Source of the DNA: Planctomycetota bacterium
GTDB lineage: Bacteria; Planctomycetota; UBA8742; UBA2392
DNA length: 64,000 nt
Reading direction: 5' to 3'
Assembly: GCA_020638635.1 (NCBI GenBank)
Contig: JACKIE010000008.1
Span: 54,371 to 118,370 of the forward strand
The position numbers and the translations under genes were made by a program. Position 1 is the stretch's first letter. The number at the start of each line of letters is the position of its first letter. Under the pieces are notes generated by a model. That model made no database searches. It was not told the DNA's origin and saw nothing but the letters and a program-made list of their open reading frames with translations. Positions 26,529-34,756 of the stretch are shown here, piece after piece.

Positions 26529-27712
26529 AAACTCTCCGGGTGTTCAAGCAGCCGGGCGATCGCCCGCAGGAACAGGCCGCCGCGGTGGCCGTCGCTGGCG
26601 CGGTGGTCGGCCGAAAGGGTGGCGATCACGCTGCGCCGCGCGACCAGCTGGCCATCGATCACCATGGCGCGCGGTGCGATAGCGCCGAAGCCCACAAGCG
26701 CCACCTGCGGCGGGTAGATCACGCCGTAGACGGCCTCGGGCCCGCGGTCTCCGAGGTTGGTGACGGTGATGGTGGAATCCGTCATCTCGGCGGGTTTCAG
26801 CGTGCCGTGTCGCGCGCGCTGCACCAGGTCGGCCAGCGCGGCCATCAGTTGCTCGAGCGACTTGTCGTCGGCGTCATGGATGGCGGGCGCGATCACGCCC
26901 GAATGCAGCGAGATCGCCACGCCCAGGTGCACCGATTCGCTCTGATTCAGCGCGCCGTCGATCCAGTAGCCGTTCAGCTCCGGCACTTCCCAGATCGCGT
27001 GGGCCACAGCCTTCAGCAGCAGAACCGGCGACAGGATACGCTCGGTGATCGGCCGCCCGGCGTTCAGCTTCTCGAGCCAGTTCAGCGCCGGATCCAGGTC
27101 AATGGTCTGTGACAGGTAGTAGTGGGGGATCTCGCGCTTGGAGCGGCTCATCGCCGCGGCGATCGCGTCGCGCAGGCCCTCGCGCTTTGACTTGTCCGCG
27201 CCGCTGGGCGGCGGCGGCGCTTTCACCACGTGCGGCTCTTCGTGTCTGGCGGCCGCGCGTTCGACGTCGGCGCGCGTGATGGCGCCATCAATGCCGGAAC
27301 CGCGTTCGATTTTCGCCGGGTCTACGCCCAGGTCCTTGGCCACCACGCGCGCCAGCGGCGTGATGCGCAGGTGCGGCGCCTGGCCGGCGGACTTGGGTGC
27401 TGCAACCTTTACAGGCGCTTGCGGCGCTTTCGCCTTTTCCGGCGCCGGGACCGGCTTTGACTCGGCCGGCGCTTCGCCGGTCTGGCGAATGCGTGCGATC
27501 GGCGTTCCCACCGGCACCTTGTGGCCGGGCTCGACCAGGATTTCTTCCACCACGCCGTCGTGGTCGGCCTCCACATCGAAGGCGGCCTTGCTGGTGTCCA
27601 CTTCCAGCAGCACGTCGCCCTTGCGCACGCTGTCGCCGGGTTTGACCTTCCAGGCGAGGATCTCGCCCTCGTCCATGTCCGCGCCCAGGGATGGCATGTT
27701 GAAGTCACTCAT
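26525..27712 (-). CDS. 2-oxoacid dehydrogenase E2 (dihydrolipoamide acyltransferase)
   Basis: A 395-residue E2 core protein. One lipoyl domain occupies residues 1-77, with the lipoylated Lys42 in EVDTSKAAFDVE. A Pro/Ala-rich linker leads to the peripheral subunit-binding domain (RITPLARVVAKDLGVD, about 120-155). The catalytic domain covers about 175-395 and ends with ADHRASDGHRGG, containing the His and Asp of the acyltransferase site. The start at 27712 (MSDFNMPS) matches the family; a longer in-frame start adds an unrelated Arg/Cys-rich stretch. It overlaps the E1 beta stop by 8 bp. No E3 gene is present here, so a shared lipoamide dehydrogenase is presumably encoded elsewhere. Confidence 0.93.
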   Translation of the reverse strand: MSDFNMPSLGADMDEGEILAWKVKPGDSVRKGDVLLEVDTSKAAFDVEADHDGVVEEILVEPGHKVPVGTPIARIRQTGEAPAESKPVPAPEKAKAPQAPVKVAAPKSAGQAPHLRITPLARVVAKDLGVDPAKIERGSGIDGAITRADVERAAARHEEPHVVKAPPPPSGADKSKREGLRDAIAAAMSRSKREIPHYYLSQTIDLDPALNWLEKLNAGRPITERILSPVLLLKAVAHAIWEVPELNGYWIDGALNQSESVHLGVAISLHSGVIAPAIHDADDKSLEQLMAALADLVQRARHGTLKPAEMTDSTITVTNLGDRGPEAVYGVIYPPQVALVGFGAIAPRAMVIDGQLVARRSVIATLSADHRASDGHRGGLFLRAIARLLEHPESL

Positions 27713-28688
27713 GTCGCGTGATCTCCGTGGCGGCCTGCACGATCCGTGCCACGCTCGGCAGCGCCGCCAGCTCCATGTGTCGCGCGTAGGGGATCGGCAC
27801 CTCGGCCGAGCACACGCGGCGCAGCGGCGCATCGAGCTCGAAGAAGGCCTGCTCCACGATACGGGTGCAAACCTCGGCCGCGAAGCTGCCGGTCTTCCAC
27901 ATTTCGTCGATCACCACCGCGCGGTGCGTCTTGCTGACCGTTGCGACGATCGCTGCGTCGTCGAGCGGTCGGAGCGTGCGCAGGTCCAGCACCTCGGCGC
28001 TGATGCTCGCCGCTTCAAGCTGCTTGGCGGCCTCCAGTGCCTTCGGAAGGTTGCCGCCCCAGGTGATCAGCGAGACGTCACTGCCTTCGCGCCGCACGGC
28101 CGCCTTGTCGATCTCCACGGCGCCGGCGTTCTCGGGCAGCTCGTCGGTCAGCGCCAGCAGGCCTACGTGCTCGAAGATGATCACCGGGTCCGGGTCGGCC
28201 AGGGCGGTCAGCAGCATGCCGCGCGCGTCGGCCACCGTGGCGGGCGCTATCACACGCAAACCGGGCACGTGCGCGTACCAGCCTTCCAGGCTGTGCGAGT
28301 GCTGGGCGGCAAGCTGGCGCCCGGCGCCCATCGCCATGCGGATCACCAACGGCACGGAGATCTGCCCGCCCGACATGTGCCGCAGGGTAGCGGCGGCGTT
28401 CACGATCTGGTCCAGGGCCAGCAGGCTGAAGTTGACGGTCATGACTTCGACGATGGGCCGCAACCCGCCCATGGCCGCGCCGATGCCCGCGCCCACGAAG
28501 CCAGATTCCGACAAGGGCGCGTCAATCACGCGGTCGGCACCGAAGTGGTCCGCCAGGCCCTTCGACACCGCGTAGGTGCCGCCGTAGCAGTTGACGTCCT
28601 CGCCGACCAGGAACACGCGCGGATCTTCCGACAGCGCCTGGAAGTGCGCGTCGCGCAGGGCTTCGCGGTAGCTGATGGTGCGGCTCAC
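27705..28688 (-). CDS. 2-oxoacid dehydrogenase E1 component, beta subunit
   Basis: A 327-residue E1 beta subunit. Conserved segments include LSEDPRVFLVGEDV, DAPLSESGFVGAGIGAAM and HSHSLEGWYAHVPGLRV. It pairs with E1 alpha to bind thiamine diphosphate and decarboxylate a 2-oxoacid. A GTG start at 28688 is chosen because its first bases overlap the E1 alpha stop (GTGA) and the family N-terminus (RTISYREALRDA) follows at once. The substrate (pyruvate, acetoin or a branched-chain 2-oxoacid) cannot be settled by eye; an adjacent acetyl-CoA synthetase favours acetyl-CoA chemistry. Confidence 0.92.
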   Translation of the reverse strand: MSRTISYREALRDAHFQALSEDPRVFLVGEDVNCYGGTYAVSKGLADHFGADRVIDAPLSESGFVGAGIGAAMGGLRPIVEVMTVNFSLLALDQIVNAAATLRHMSGGQISVPLVIRMAMGAGRQLAAQHSHSLEGWYAHVPGLRVIAPATVADARGMLLTALADPDPVIIFEHVGLLALTDELPENAGAVEIDKAAVRREGSDVSLITWGGNLPKALEAAKQLEAASISAEVLDLRTLRPLDDAAIVATVSKTHRAVVIDEMWKTGSFAAEVCTRIVEQAFFELDAPLRRVCSAEVPIPYARHMELAALPSVARIVQAATEITRHE

Positions 28689-29665
28689 GGCGCACCTCGC
28701 GGCGAGTAAACGTCTTTCAGCAGGTCGGATTCCGCCTCCCATTCCGCCTGCTCGGAGAACTGCACGGCGTCCTCGATCTCAGTCCCAATCTCCTGCTCCA
28801 TGGCCTGCACGGCCGTTTCATCCAGCAGACCGGCCTTTCCGCACTGCGTGCGGAAAGTGAGCAGCGGGTCCTTCTTCTTCCACTCACTCACCTCCGCTTG
28901 TTCGCGGTAAAGCTCCGGGTCGAACATCGAGTGCGGCCTGAACCGATACGTGCGGCACTCCAGAAAGTAAGGCTTCAGGTCGGCGCGGATCGCGTTGATG
29001 GCGCGCTCCGCGGCTTCGTCCACAGCCAGCACGTCCATGCCGTCGACCACCTCGGCGCGGATCCTGTAGGCCTGCGCCTTGAGGTGGATGTCGGTCTGCG
29101 ACTCCGAGCGCGCCAGCGCGGTGCCCATCGCGTAGCCGTTGTTCTCGCACACGAACAGCACCGGCAGCTCCCACAGTGCTGCCAGGTTGAGTGCCTCGTG
29201 AAACTCACCCTCGGCCGCCGCGCCCTCGCCGAAGAAGCAGACCGAGATGGCGCCTTGGTCCAGGCGCTTCCTGGCCATGGCCAAGCCCACGGCGATCGGC
29301 AGGCCGGCGCCCACGATCGCGTGGCCACCCAGGAAGCCATGCTGCACATCGAACAGGTGCATCGAGCCGCCGCGCCCGCGGCTGCAGCCAGCCACTTTGC
29401 CGTACATCTCGGCCATGATCGCGCGCATCGACACGCCGCGCACCAGCGCGTGGCCGTGCTCGCGATAGGTGGCGCTGATCACGTCGCGCGCCTCAAGGCG
29501 GCCGATCACGCCGGTGGCGATGGCCTCCTCGCCGATGTAGAGGTGGAGGAAGCCGCGGATTTTCTGCTGCTTGTACAGCTCGCCGCAGCGCTCCTCGAAG
29601 CGGCGGATGCGCAGCATCTGTCGATACAGCGCGTGGCAGCGGGCTTTGTCGGGCAGCTTGCTCAC
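28685..29665 (-). CDS. 2-oxoacid dehydrogenase E1 component, alpha subunit
   Basis: A 326-residue E1 alpha subunit. It carries LHLYIGEEAIATG, RGRGGSMHLFD and the thiamine diphosphate motif, here GEGAAAEGEFHEALN through CENNGYAMG, where the usual GDG is GEG. The phosphorylation-loop region (YRFRPHSMFDPELYR) is recognisable. It overlaps acetyl-CoA synthetase by 4 bp and E1 beta by 4 bp, so subunits are likely made in fixed ratio. The family resembles pyruvate/acetoin dehydrogenase E1 alpha. Confidence 0.92.
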   Translation of the reverse strand: MSKLPDKARCHALYRQMLRIRRFEERCGELYKQQKIRGFLHLYIGEEAIATGVIGRLEARDVISATYREHGHALVRGVSMRAIMAEMYGKVAGCSRGRGGSMHLFDVQHGFLGGHAIVGAGLPIAVGLAMARKRLDQGAISVCFFGEGAAAEGEFHEALNLAALWELPVLFVCENNGYAMGTALARSESQTDIHLKAQAYRIRAEVVDGMDVLAVDEAAERAINAIRADLKPYFLECRTYRFRPHSMFDPELYREQAEVSEWKKKDPLLTFRTQCGKAGLLDETAVQAMEQEIGTEIEDAVQFSEQAEWEAESDLLKDVYSPRGAP

Positions 29666-31398
29666 TCGCTCTTCTCCAGCGTGGACAGGTCGCCTTCCGG
29701 CAGGCCCAGCTCGCGGGCCTTCAGCAGGCGGCGCATGATCTTGCCGCTTTTCGTTTTCGGCAGCTCGTCGCGGAACTCAATGTCGCGCGGTGCCACGGCC
29801 GGGCCAAGCTGCTTGCGCGCGTGTGCCATGATTTCGAGCTTCAGGTCATCGCTGGGCGCGAAGCCCGGCTTCAGCGCAACGAAAGCCTTCACGATCTCGC
29901 CCGCCGTCTCCTCGGGGATGCCGATCACACCGGCCTCGTTCACGGCCGGGTGCTCAACCAGTGCGCTTTCTACTTCGAAGGGCCCGATCAGGTGACCGGC
30001 GCTCTTGATCACGTCGTCGGAGCGGCCGACGAACCAGAAGTAGCCTTCTTCGTCGCGCTTGGCCAAGTCACCCGAAACGTACCAGTCGCCTTTGAAACAT
30101 TTACGGTAGCGCTCTTCCTGGCCGAGATAGCCGCGGAACATGGAGGGCCAGCCGCGGCGAATCGCCAGCTCGCCCTGCACTCCCGGCTGCTCGATCACGC
30201 GCGCAGTGTCGCCCTCAACCTGCACAATCGCGGCCTCGATGCCCGGTAGCGGCCTGCCCATCGAGCCCGGCTTCACGTCCATGCTGGCGTAGTTCGAGAT
30301 CATGATCGCGCCGGTTTCGGTCTGCCACCAGTTGTCGTGGAAGGGCATGCCGAACACTTCGTTGCCCCAGCGCACGGCCTCGGGGTTCAGGGGCTCGCCG
30401 ACGCTGGCCATGTAGCGCAGGGCGGACAGGTCGTGCGCCTTCACCGGCTCGGCGCCCAGCTTCATCAGGCGGCGGATCGCAGTGGGGGCAGTGTACCAGA
30501 CGCTGATCTTCTGCTGCTCCAGGATGTCGTACCAGCGCGTGGCGTCGAACTCCGCCTCGTCCACGATGCTGGTCACGCCGTTGCACAGCGGCGCGATGAT
30601 CCCGTAGGAAGTGCCGGTCACCCAGCCCGGGTCGGCCGTGCACCAGTAGATGTCGTCGGGGTGCAGGTCCAGCGCCACGCGGCCGCTGTAGTTGTGCGCC
30701 ACCACGGCCTCGTGCACGTGCATTGCGCCCTTGGGCGTGCCGGTGGTGCCGCTGGTGAAGTGCAGCAGGGCCAGGGTTTCCGGGTCGGTGGGCGCGATGG
30801 TGAAGTGGTCGGAGGCGCGCTCCATTTCGGCGCGCAGCGAGACGGCGCCTTCGGCTGCGCCGTCCACCAGCAAGACCTTCAGGCCGGGGAACTGGTCCAG
30901 GAGTCCAGCAACCTTTCTCTTTAACAGCGCCTGCGTGGTGAGCAGCAGGTTAGCGCCGCCCAGGCGCATGCGTTGCGCGATCGGCTCCGGCCCGAACGCC
31001 GAGAACAGCGGCGCAAACACGCACTGCGCCTTGAACGTGCCGAGTGCCGCGACATACAGCTCAGGTACACGGCCGCTGAGGCAGAACACCTTGTCGCCGG
31101 TGTGCAGGCCCAGCTTACGCAGAACGTTGGCAAAGCGGTTGCTACGACGGGCAAGTTCGGCGTAGCTCAGGTCTACTGTCTCTCCGGTTTTACCTAGCCA
31201 GCGAATCGCCACATGCTCGCCTCGCCCGTGAGCGATGTGGCGGTCCACGGCCTCATGGGCGATGTTCATGCCGCCGGCCGGCAGGCCGTCAATCAACGCG
31301 CGCGCGTCAGCCCAGCGAAAGCCACGATAAGTGTCATCCCACGCCGGCATGTTGGGTGAGAGCGTTGGCTGAGACTTTTCAATGCGCCGCACAGTCAT
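29662..31398 (-). CDS. acsA: Acetyl-CoA synthetase (acetate-CoA ligase)
   Basis: A 578-residue AMP-forming acetate-CoA ligase of the AcsA length class. The P-loop-like motif is LHFTSGTTGTPKG, followed by WCTADPGWVTG, GRSDDVIKSAGHLIGPFEVE and the C-terminal PKTKSGKIMRR, whose Lys is the catalytic residue that acetylation inactivates in this family. The start at MTVRRIEKS follows GGGAAG; an in-frame start at 31506 would reach into the promoter region. It is first in a five-gene operon with E1 alpha, E1 beta, E2 and an acyl carrier protein, each joined by 4-8 bp overlaps, so acetate activation and 2-oxoacid oxidation are co-expressed. Confidence 0.93.
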   Translation of the reverse strand: MTVRRIEKSQPTLSPNMPAWDDTYRGFRWADARALIDGLPAGGMNIAHEAVDRHIAHGRGEHVAIRWLGKTGETVDLSYAELARRSNRFANVLRKLGLHTGDKVFCLSGRVPELYVAALGTFKAQCVFAPLFSAFGPEPIAQRMRLGGANLLLTTQALLKRKVAGLLDQFPGLKVLLVDGAAEGAVSLRAEMERASDHFTIAPTDPETLALLHFTSGTTGTPKGAMHVHEAVVAHNYSGRVALDLHPDDIYWCTADPGWVTGTSYGIIAPLCNGVTSIVDEAEFDATRWYDILEQQKISVWYTAPTAIRRLMKLGAEPVKAHDLSALRYMASVGEPLNPEAVRWGNEVFGMPFHDNWWQTETGAIMISNYASMDVKPGSMGRPLPGIEAAIVQVEGDTARVIEQPGVQGELAIRRGWPSMFRGYLGQEERYRKCFKGDWYVSGDLAKRDEEGYFWFVGRSDDVIKSAGHLIGPFEVESALVEHPAVNEAGVIGIPEETAGEIVKAFVALKPGFAPSDDLKLEIMAHARKQLGPAVAPRDIEFRDELPKTKSGKIMRRLLKARELGLPEGDLSTLEKSE

Positions 31399-31689
31399 GT
31401 CGTCTTCCCGTGTCAGGATGAAGCACCAGCAGGATTCGGGCAATGTACAAACGCGGATGACTTGCGAACTTGTCCCCACTCGGGTTGCAGGAATAAAGTT
31501 CAGCAAACGAGTGGGACCCGCTTCGGCAAGCTGTGACGCCGACCAAAGTACCCGTCCGTACCGCTAGAACCCGAACTCGCCTCGATGCAACCATCGTGGT
31601 GTGAAGCCAGACTGCGAAGAAGATCCAAACCAGTACCAGCCGGCAGCAAAGTCAACCAGACAACAAAATCAGGTCAGGGGGCCAGCAAG
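31399..31689. promoter_or_regulatory. acs upstream region with inverted repeat
   Basis: No gene is seen in this stretch. CCCACTCG (31475-31482) and CGAGTGGG (31508-31515) form a perfect 8-bp inverted repeat separated by 25 bp, about 80-120 bp before the acs start. It could be a regulator site or a stem in the leader. I see no clear promoter boxes. Confidence 0.35.
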
Positions 31690-31717
31690 CAAAAACCGCC
31701 CCCAAGAAGGAGGCGGT
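31690..31717 (-). terminator. Original terminator of the tRNA-Gly gene
   Basis: Read on the minus strand, ACCGCC and GGCGGT form a stem followed by a run of five T. It lies directly beyond the 3' fragment of tRNA-Gly at the left island end, where the tRNA terminator should have been before integration. Confidence 0.65.
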
Positions 31718-31722
31718 CAAAC

Positions 31723-31770
31723 CTGGAGCGGGCGAAGGGGTTCGAACCCTCGACCACCTGCTTGGGAAGC
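31723..31770 (-). repeat. Left attachment site: 48-bp tRNA-Gly 3' fragment
   Basis: These 48 bp are identical to 63421-63468. They contain the tRNA-Gly 3' end including CCA, T arm, variable loop and part of the anticodon arm. After 31770 the sequence departs from the tRNA, so the fragment is not a functional gene. Confidence 0.93.
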
Positions 31771-31899
31771 GACAAGTGGCCAAATCTCCTCATTTGTCCC
31801 TGCCTACCCAATCGCGTCTAAACATGCTATTTCAAGCGTGATTCAGGGCGGTTCGACTAGTTTCCGCTTGACCCTGCTTACCTTGATTTGGCTCGGATT

Positions 31900-31919
31900 T
31901 CGTGTACATATCGTGTACA
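31900..31919 (+). repeat. Paired TCGTGTACA repeats, left arm
   Basis: TCGTGTACA occurs at 31900-31908 and 31911-31919, the same orientation as the pair at the right end. They lie 130-150 bp inside the attachment repeat and overlap a plausible -10 box (TACATA) whose -35 is TTGATT at 31883-31888. They are probably arm-type binding sites for the recombinase, which would also let it repress its own promoter. Confidence 0.6.
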
Positions 31920-31933
31920 ACTTTCTCACGGTA

Positions 31934-31960
31934 GACCACCTGCCCTGTGAGCAGGTGGTC
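31934..31960 (+). promoter_or_regulatory. Perfect inverted repeat in integrase leader
   Basis: GACCACCTGC (31934-31943) and GCAGGTGGTC (31951-31960) are perfect complements around a 7-nt spacer. The left arm is identical to ten bases of the attachment core (31752-31761). It ends 13 bp before the integrase start, so it could be a recombinase-binding operator or an RNA hairpin near the ribosome site. Confidence 0.5.
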
Positions 31961-31973
31961 AGGGGTTCCGACG

Positions 31974-33245
31974 ATGGGTAGGGCGAAGAAACCGGCTCGG
32001 GTTCGACGCTGGCGAGGCGAGTGGTACTTGTTCTACACCGACTACAGCACGGGTCGTCAGGTTCGTGTGGCTTGCAGTAGTCTCAAGGCATTCAATGCTG
32101 AACAGCGGAAGGACCTTGAGCAAGAGTACAGAGGGAAGGAAGTCAACGAACGAGCAGAAGTGCTCAAGCGCGGTGGCGGTCTTGCGTACGACCGCCTGCT
32201 GATCGATGAGATCGACGACTACCTTGAAGCCACAGAAAAGCGGGTGAAGGCACGTGAGGCCAACCCGAAAGCCAGATCGGGTTTGAGTGCCAAGACATCG
32301 GAGGTAATCACCCACGTGCTCGGCCACTTCAAGGCATGGCTGACGGCGAAGCGAAGGCACGAAACACAGACAGGTCAACTCGATGGTCCAACGCTCATCG
32401 AGTACATTGACGACCTAGCGGCAGAGCCCGCGAGGCTGGGGAACAAGGACGTCAAACGCTCTCCCGCGACCGTGAATCAGTACATCAGGACCGTGAAAAC
32501 CTGTTTGACGTGGATCAACAGCCGAAGGCCGCCACGATTCCCCGACTACGCCTATCTTGCAATCTCGCTCAAACCTTTGCGCGAAGATGCCACCACACCT
32601 ACCGCGTATTCGTCGGAAGAGCTCAAGGCGTTCCTAAAGAAGGCATTGGAACGAGAGCAACCCGTCAAGGTAGTGGAAGTGAAGCGCACGAAAACCGCGA
32701 CGGGCAAGGCGGAAAAGTTCCAAATGCAGACAGTCAAGAATGCAGCCACACCCGTCTCGCGACTGTTCCTGCTATTGGCCCTGACTGGTTGCCGTGTTGG
32801 GGAGGCGCTGAACCTAAAGTGGTCAGACGTAGACCTTGAGCGTGGCCGGATTACGATTCGGGCGCAGAAGACTGGCAGGTCAAGATGGCTACCCTTGCAA
32901 GGAGCCCCGGAAGGGGCCGTGGCACCAGGCCTCCTGAAGCTCATGAAAAAGTGGAAGAAGGAAGACGAGCGGCGTGTGTACGTGCTGCCCCACGATGACC
33001 TCGATTCCCCGGTGTTTCCCAAGGGTGCTTGGCAGGGCGTCGTGTTGGCTACCAAAGGGCCGCGGATTTCACCTCAACGGCTTCGGCAGAACTTTACGAG
33101 CTATGCCGCGTCGCTTGGAATACCAGCCGCCGTCACGGCACTGTGGCAAGGGCACGGAGTCGAGGTCGCCGAAAAACATTACCGCGCGCAGGTGCTTGAC
33201 CGTCAAGCCGGCGATAGCATCGAATCAGCGATGGGGCTTGCGTAA
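31974..33245 (+). CDS. int: Tyrosine recombinase/integrase
   Basis: A 423-residue phage-type tyrosine recombinase that would insert and excise the island at tRNA-Gly. The catalytic domain shows the first Arg in LTGCRVGEALNLKWSDVD (about residue 273), the second Arg in SPQRLRQNF, His in WQGHGVEVAE and the nucleophilic Tyr in EKHYRAQ near residue 401. In the second box the usual His-x-x-Arg reads Gln-Arg-Leu-Arg, a conservative departure found in some active enzymes. The N-terminus is Arg/Trp-rich, as in arm-binding domains. The ATG at 31974 has AGGGG upstream; a GTG at 31947 lies in the inverted repeat and is less likely. Confidence 0.92.
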   Translation: MGRAKKPARVRRWRGEWYLFYTDYSTGRQVRVACSSLKAFNAEQRKDLEQEYRGKEVNERAEVLKRGGGLAYDRLLIDEIDDYLEATEKRVKAREANPKARSGLSAKTSEVITHVLGHFKAWLTAKRRHETQTGQLDGPTLIEYIDDLAAEPARLGNKDVKRSPATVNQYIRTVKTCLTWINSRRPPRFPDYAYLAISLKPLREDATTPTAYSSEELKAFLKKALEREQPVKVVEVKRTKTATGKAEKFQMQTVKNAATPVSRLFLLLALTGCRVGEALNLKWSDVDLERGRITIRAQKTGRSRWLPLQGAPEGAVAPGLLKLMKKWKKEDERRVYVLPHDDLDSPVFPKGAWQGVVLATKGPRISPQRLRQNFTSYAASLGIPAAVTALWQGHGVEVAEKHYRAQVLDRQAGDSIESAMGLA

Positions 33246-33261
33246 CGTGAAGGGACATCTA

Positions 33262-34155
33262 ATGAACCGTCAGATTGAGGAAGCTCGGCAGGGCTTGGTT
33301 GACTCAGCAATTGCAGTTGCGGAACTGACTGAACAGATCAGTCATGTGGCCAGTGAGTCCCTGAGGATAGCCGGTCTTGAGGACGATGCCGTTGCTGAAG
33401 GCATGCGACCCGGCTCTGCGTTGCTTTCTTTCTTGCACAGCGCTGCTGCCAAGGCCGCGCGAGCAGCTGGCCGAGCGGGGCTAGCTTCTGTCCTGTTTCA
33501 GCACCCCGATCTGATCAACCTTGTCAAGGTGCTGTTCGAGATGAATGTACGCTGCCAGCAAATCATCGCTCAGATTTACTCTGCTGCCGACCACCTTGCA
33601 AAACAGGACGCGCATGGAGATCAGGTAACCATGCGGCAACTCGCGGACATGGTGAAGTCAACCTTTGTCGGCTTCCAACAAGACGTGGGCAGCGCATTTG
33701 GAAAACTCAGTAACGCGGAGAAGGCGCTCGCTGAACAGATAAGCGGAAGTCGCCCAGAGGTACTTGTCTCGCAATCGCCAACGCGGAAGAACCGGGTGCT
33801 CGTATCGGTTTCCAGTAAGCGAAACAACAAGTCTGTTGAGACGTCAGCGAGAGTGGGTGACATACTGTTGGGATTCTCACGTGACTTCGAGGTCAAAGCC
33901 GATGTTCGTCTCGTTGAGGGCTACGGCGAGGATGCAAGCGCGCGGAGTAAGTGCCTGATGGATGTGATGAAGGACCTCGGGCTTGAACACACTGTCCTGA
34001 AGGTAGTTGGGCGCAACAAAGTTGGGAACGCCGCCTGGTACCAAGCTCCTACGCTCCTCGGTCGAGTTCGTGACGACCGCTATGCTGCGGACGAAAAGAC
34101 CGTGGAAGACATTGCAGACGCGCTCTTCGATGACGCTGAAGAGACGTCGATATAG
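33262..34155 (+). CDS. Hypothetical island protein, 297 residues
   Basis: I do not recognise this protein. The N-terminal two thirds are helical, with an Ala-rich amphipathic stretch (SAAAKAARAAGRAGLASVLF), and the C-terminal third (about 190-297) looks like a compact alpha/beta domain (SRDFEVKADVRLVEGYGED, HTVLKVVGRN). There is no signal peptide. It starts 17 bp after the integrase with GAAGGGA upstream, so it is probably co-transcribed with the integrase. Initiation at 33262 is preferred because earlier in-frame codons would overlap the integrase by almost 290 bp. Confidence 0.75.
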   Translation: MNRQIEEARQGLVDSAIAVAELTEQISHVASESLRIAGLEDDAVAEGMRPGSALLSFLHSAAAKAARAAGRAGLASVLFQHPDLINLVKVLFEMNVRCQQIIAQIYSAADHLAKQDAHGDQVTMRQLADMVKSTFVGFQQDVGSAFGKLSNAEKALAEQISGSRPEVLVSQSPTRKNRVLVSVSSKRNNKSVETSARVGDILLGFSRDFEVKADVRLVEGYGEDASARSKCLMDVMKDLGLEHTVLKVVGRNKVGNAAWYQAPTLLGRVRDDRYAADEKTVEDIADALFDDAEETSI

Positions 34156-34406
34156 GCATCCCAAGTCATTCAATGCAACTTCGAGTCGCGCAAGCCGCGT
34201 CTTGAGTACCTATCGAGCCGTCTTTTTCGGCGGCGAGACCACGTTCGTTCACAAACATCGTTGAGCTGGCATGCGAAGGCTTTCGTGTCGCCTATGCAGG
34301 CGGCCATTTGTGGTCGATGTGTTCATGTTTCCGCGCAGACTGGCGGGGCACACTGAAGTCGTTGCGAGTGAGGCACTGGTGCCCACGGCAAGCGACGAGG
34401 TGTGCG

Positions 34407-34631
34407 ATGGATGGTGGACTTCCAAGACTGCTTACGCTGGCCCAAGCGGCGCGCGCGCTGGGCGAAAACGTAAGCGTCAAGGTTCTCCGATCCGAAGTAC
34501 ACGCGGGTCGACTCAAGTGCTACCGGCTCCGGCCAAGCTCCAACGCGAAGATCCTGATCAGTGAAGCAGAGCTCGCTCGCTGGCTGGAAGAAGTTGCAGG
34601 CAAGCGCCAACTGGCGTTTCGCCAGCGGTAA
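34407..34631 (+). CDS. Excisionase-like helix-turn-helix protein
   Basis: A 74-residue MerR/excisionase-type DNA-binding protein. The winged helix pattern is LLTLAQAARALGENVSVKVL, a short basic turn (HAGRLKCYRL) and the C-terminal helix ISEAELARWLEEV. Proteins of this size next to an integrase usually act as recombination directionality factors. GAGG lies six bases before the start. It stands alone between two gaps of about 250 and 125 bp. Confidence 0.8.
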   Translation: MDGGLPRLLTLAQAARALGENVSVKVLRSEVHAGRLKCYRLRPSSNAKILISEAELARWLEEVAGKRQLAFRQR

Positions 34632-34756
34632 GACGGTCTGGCGTGGTCCGGAGACGAACCGGCCATCCCAATTACGGCAGGCGTTACGGAAGCCGTTCCG
34701 GGACACCTGTATAGGACAAACAAGAAAACAATGAACTAGATGGGAGTGATTTAACC

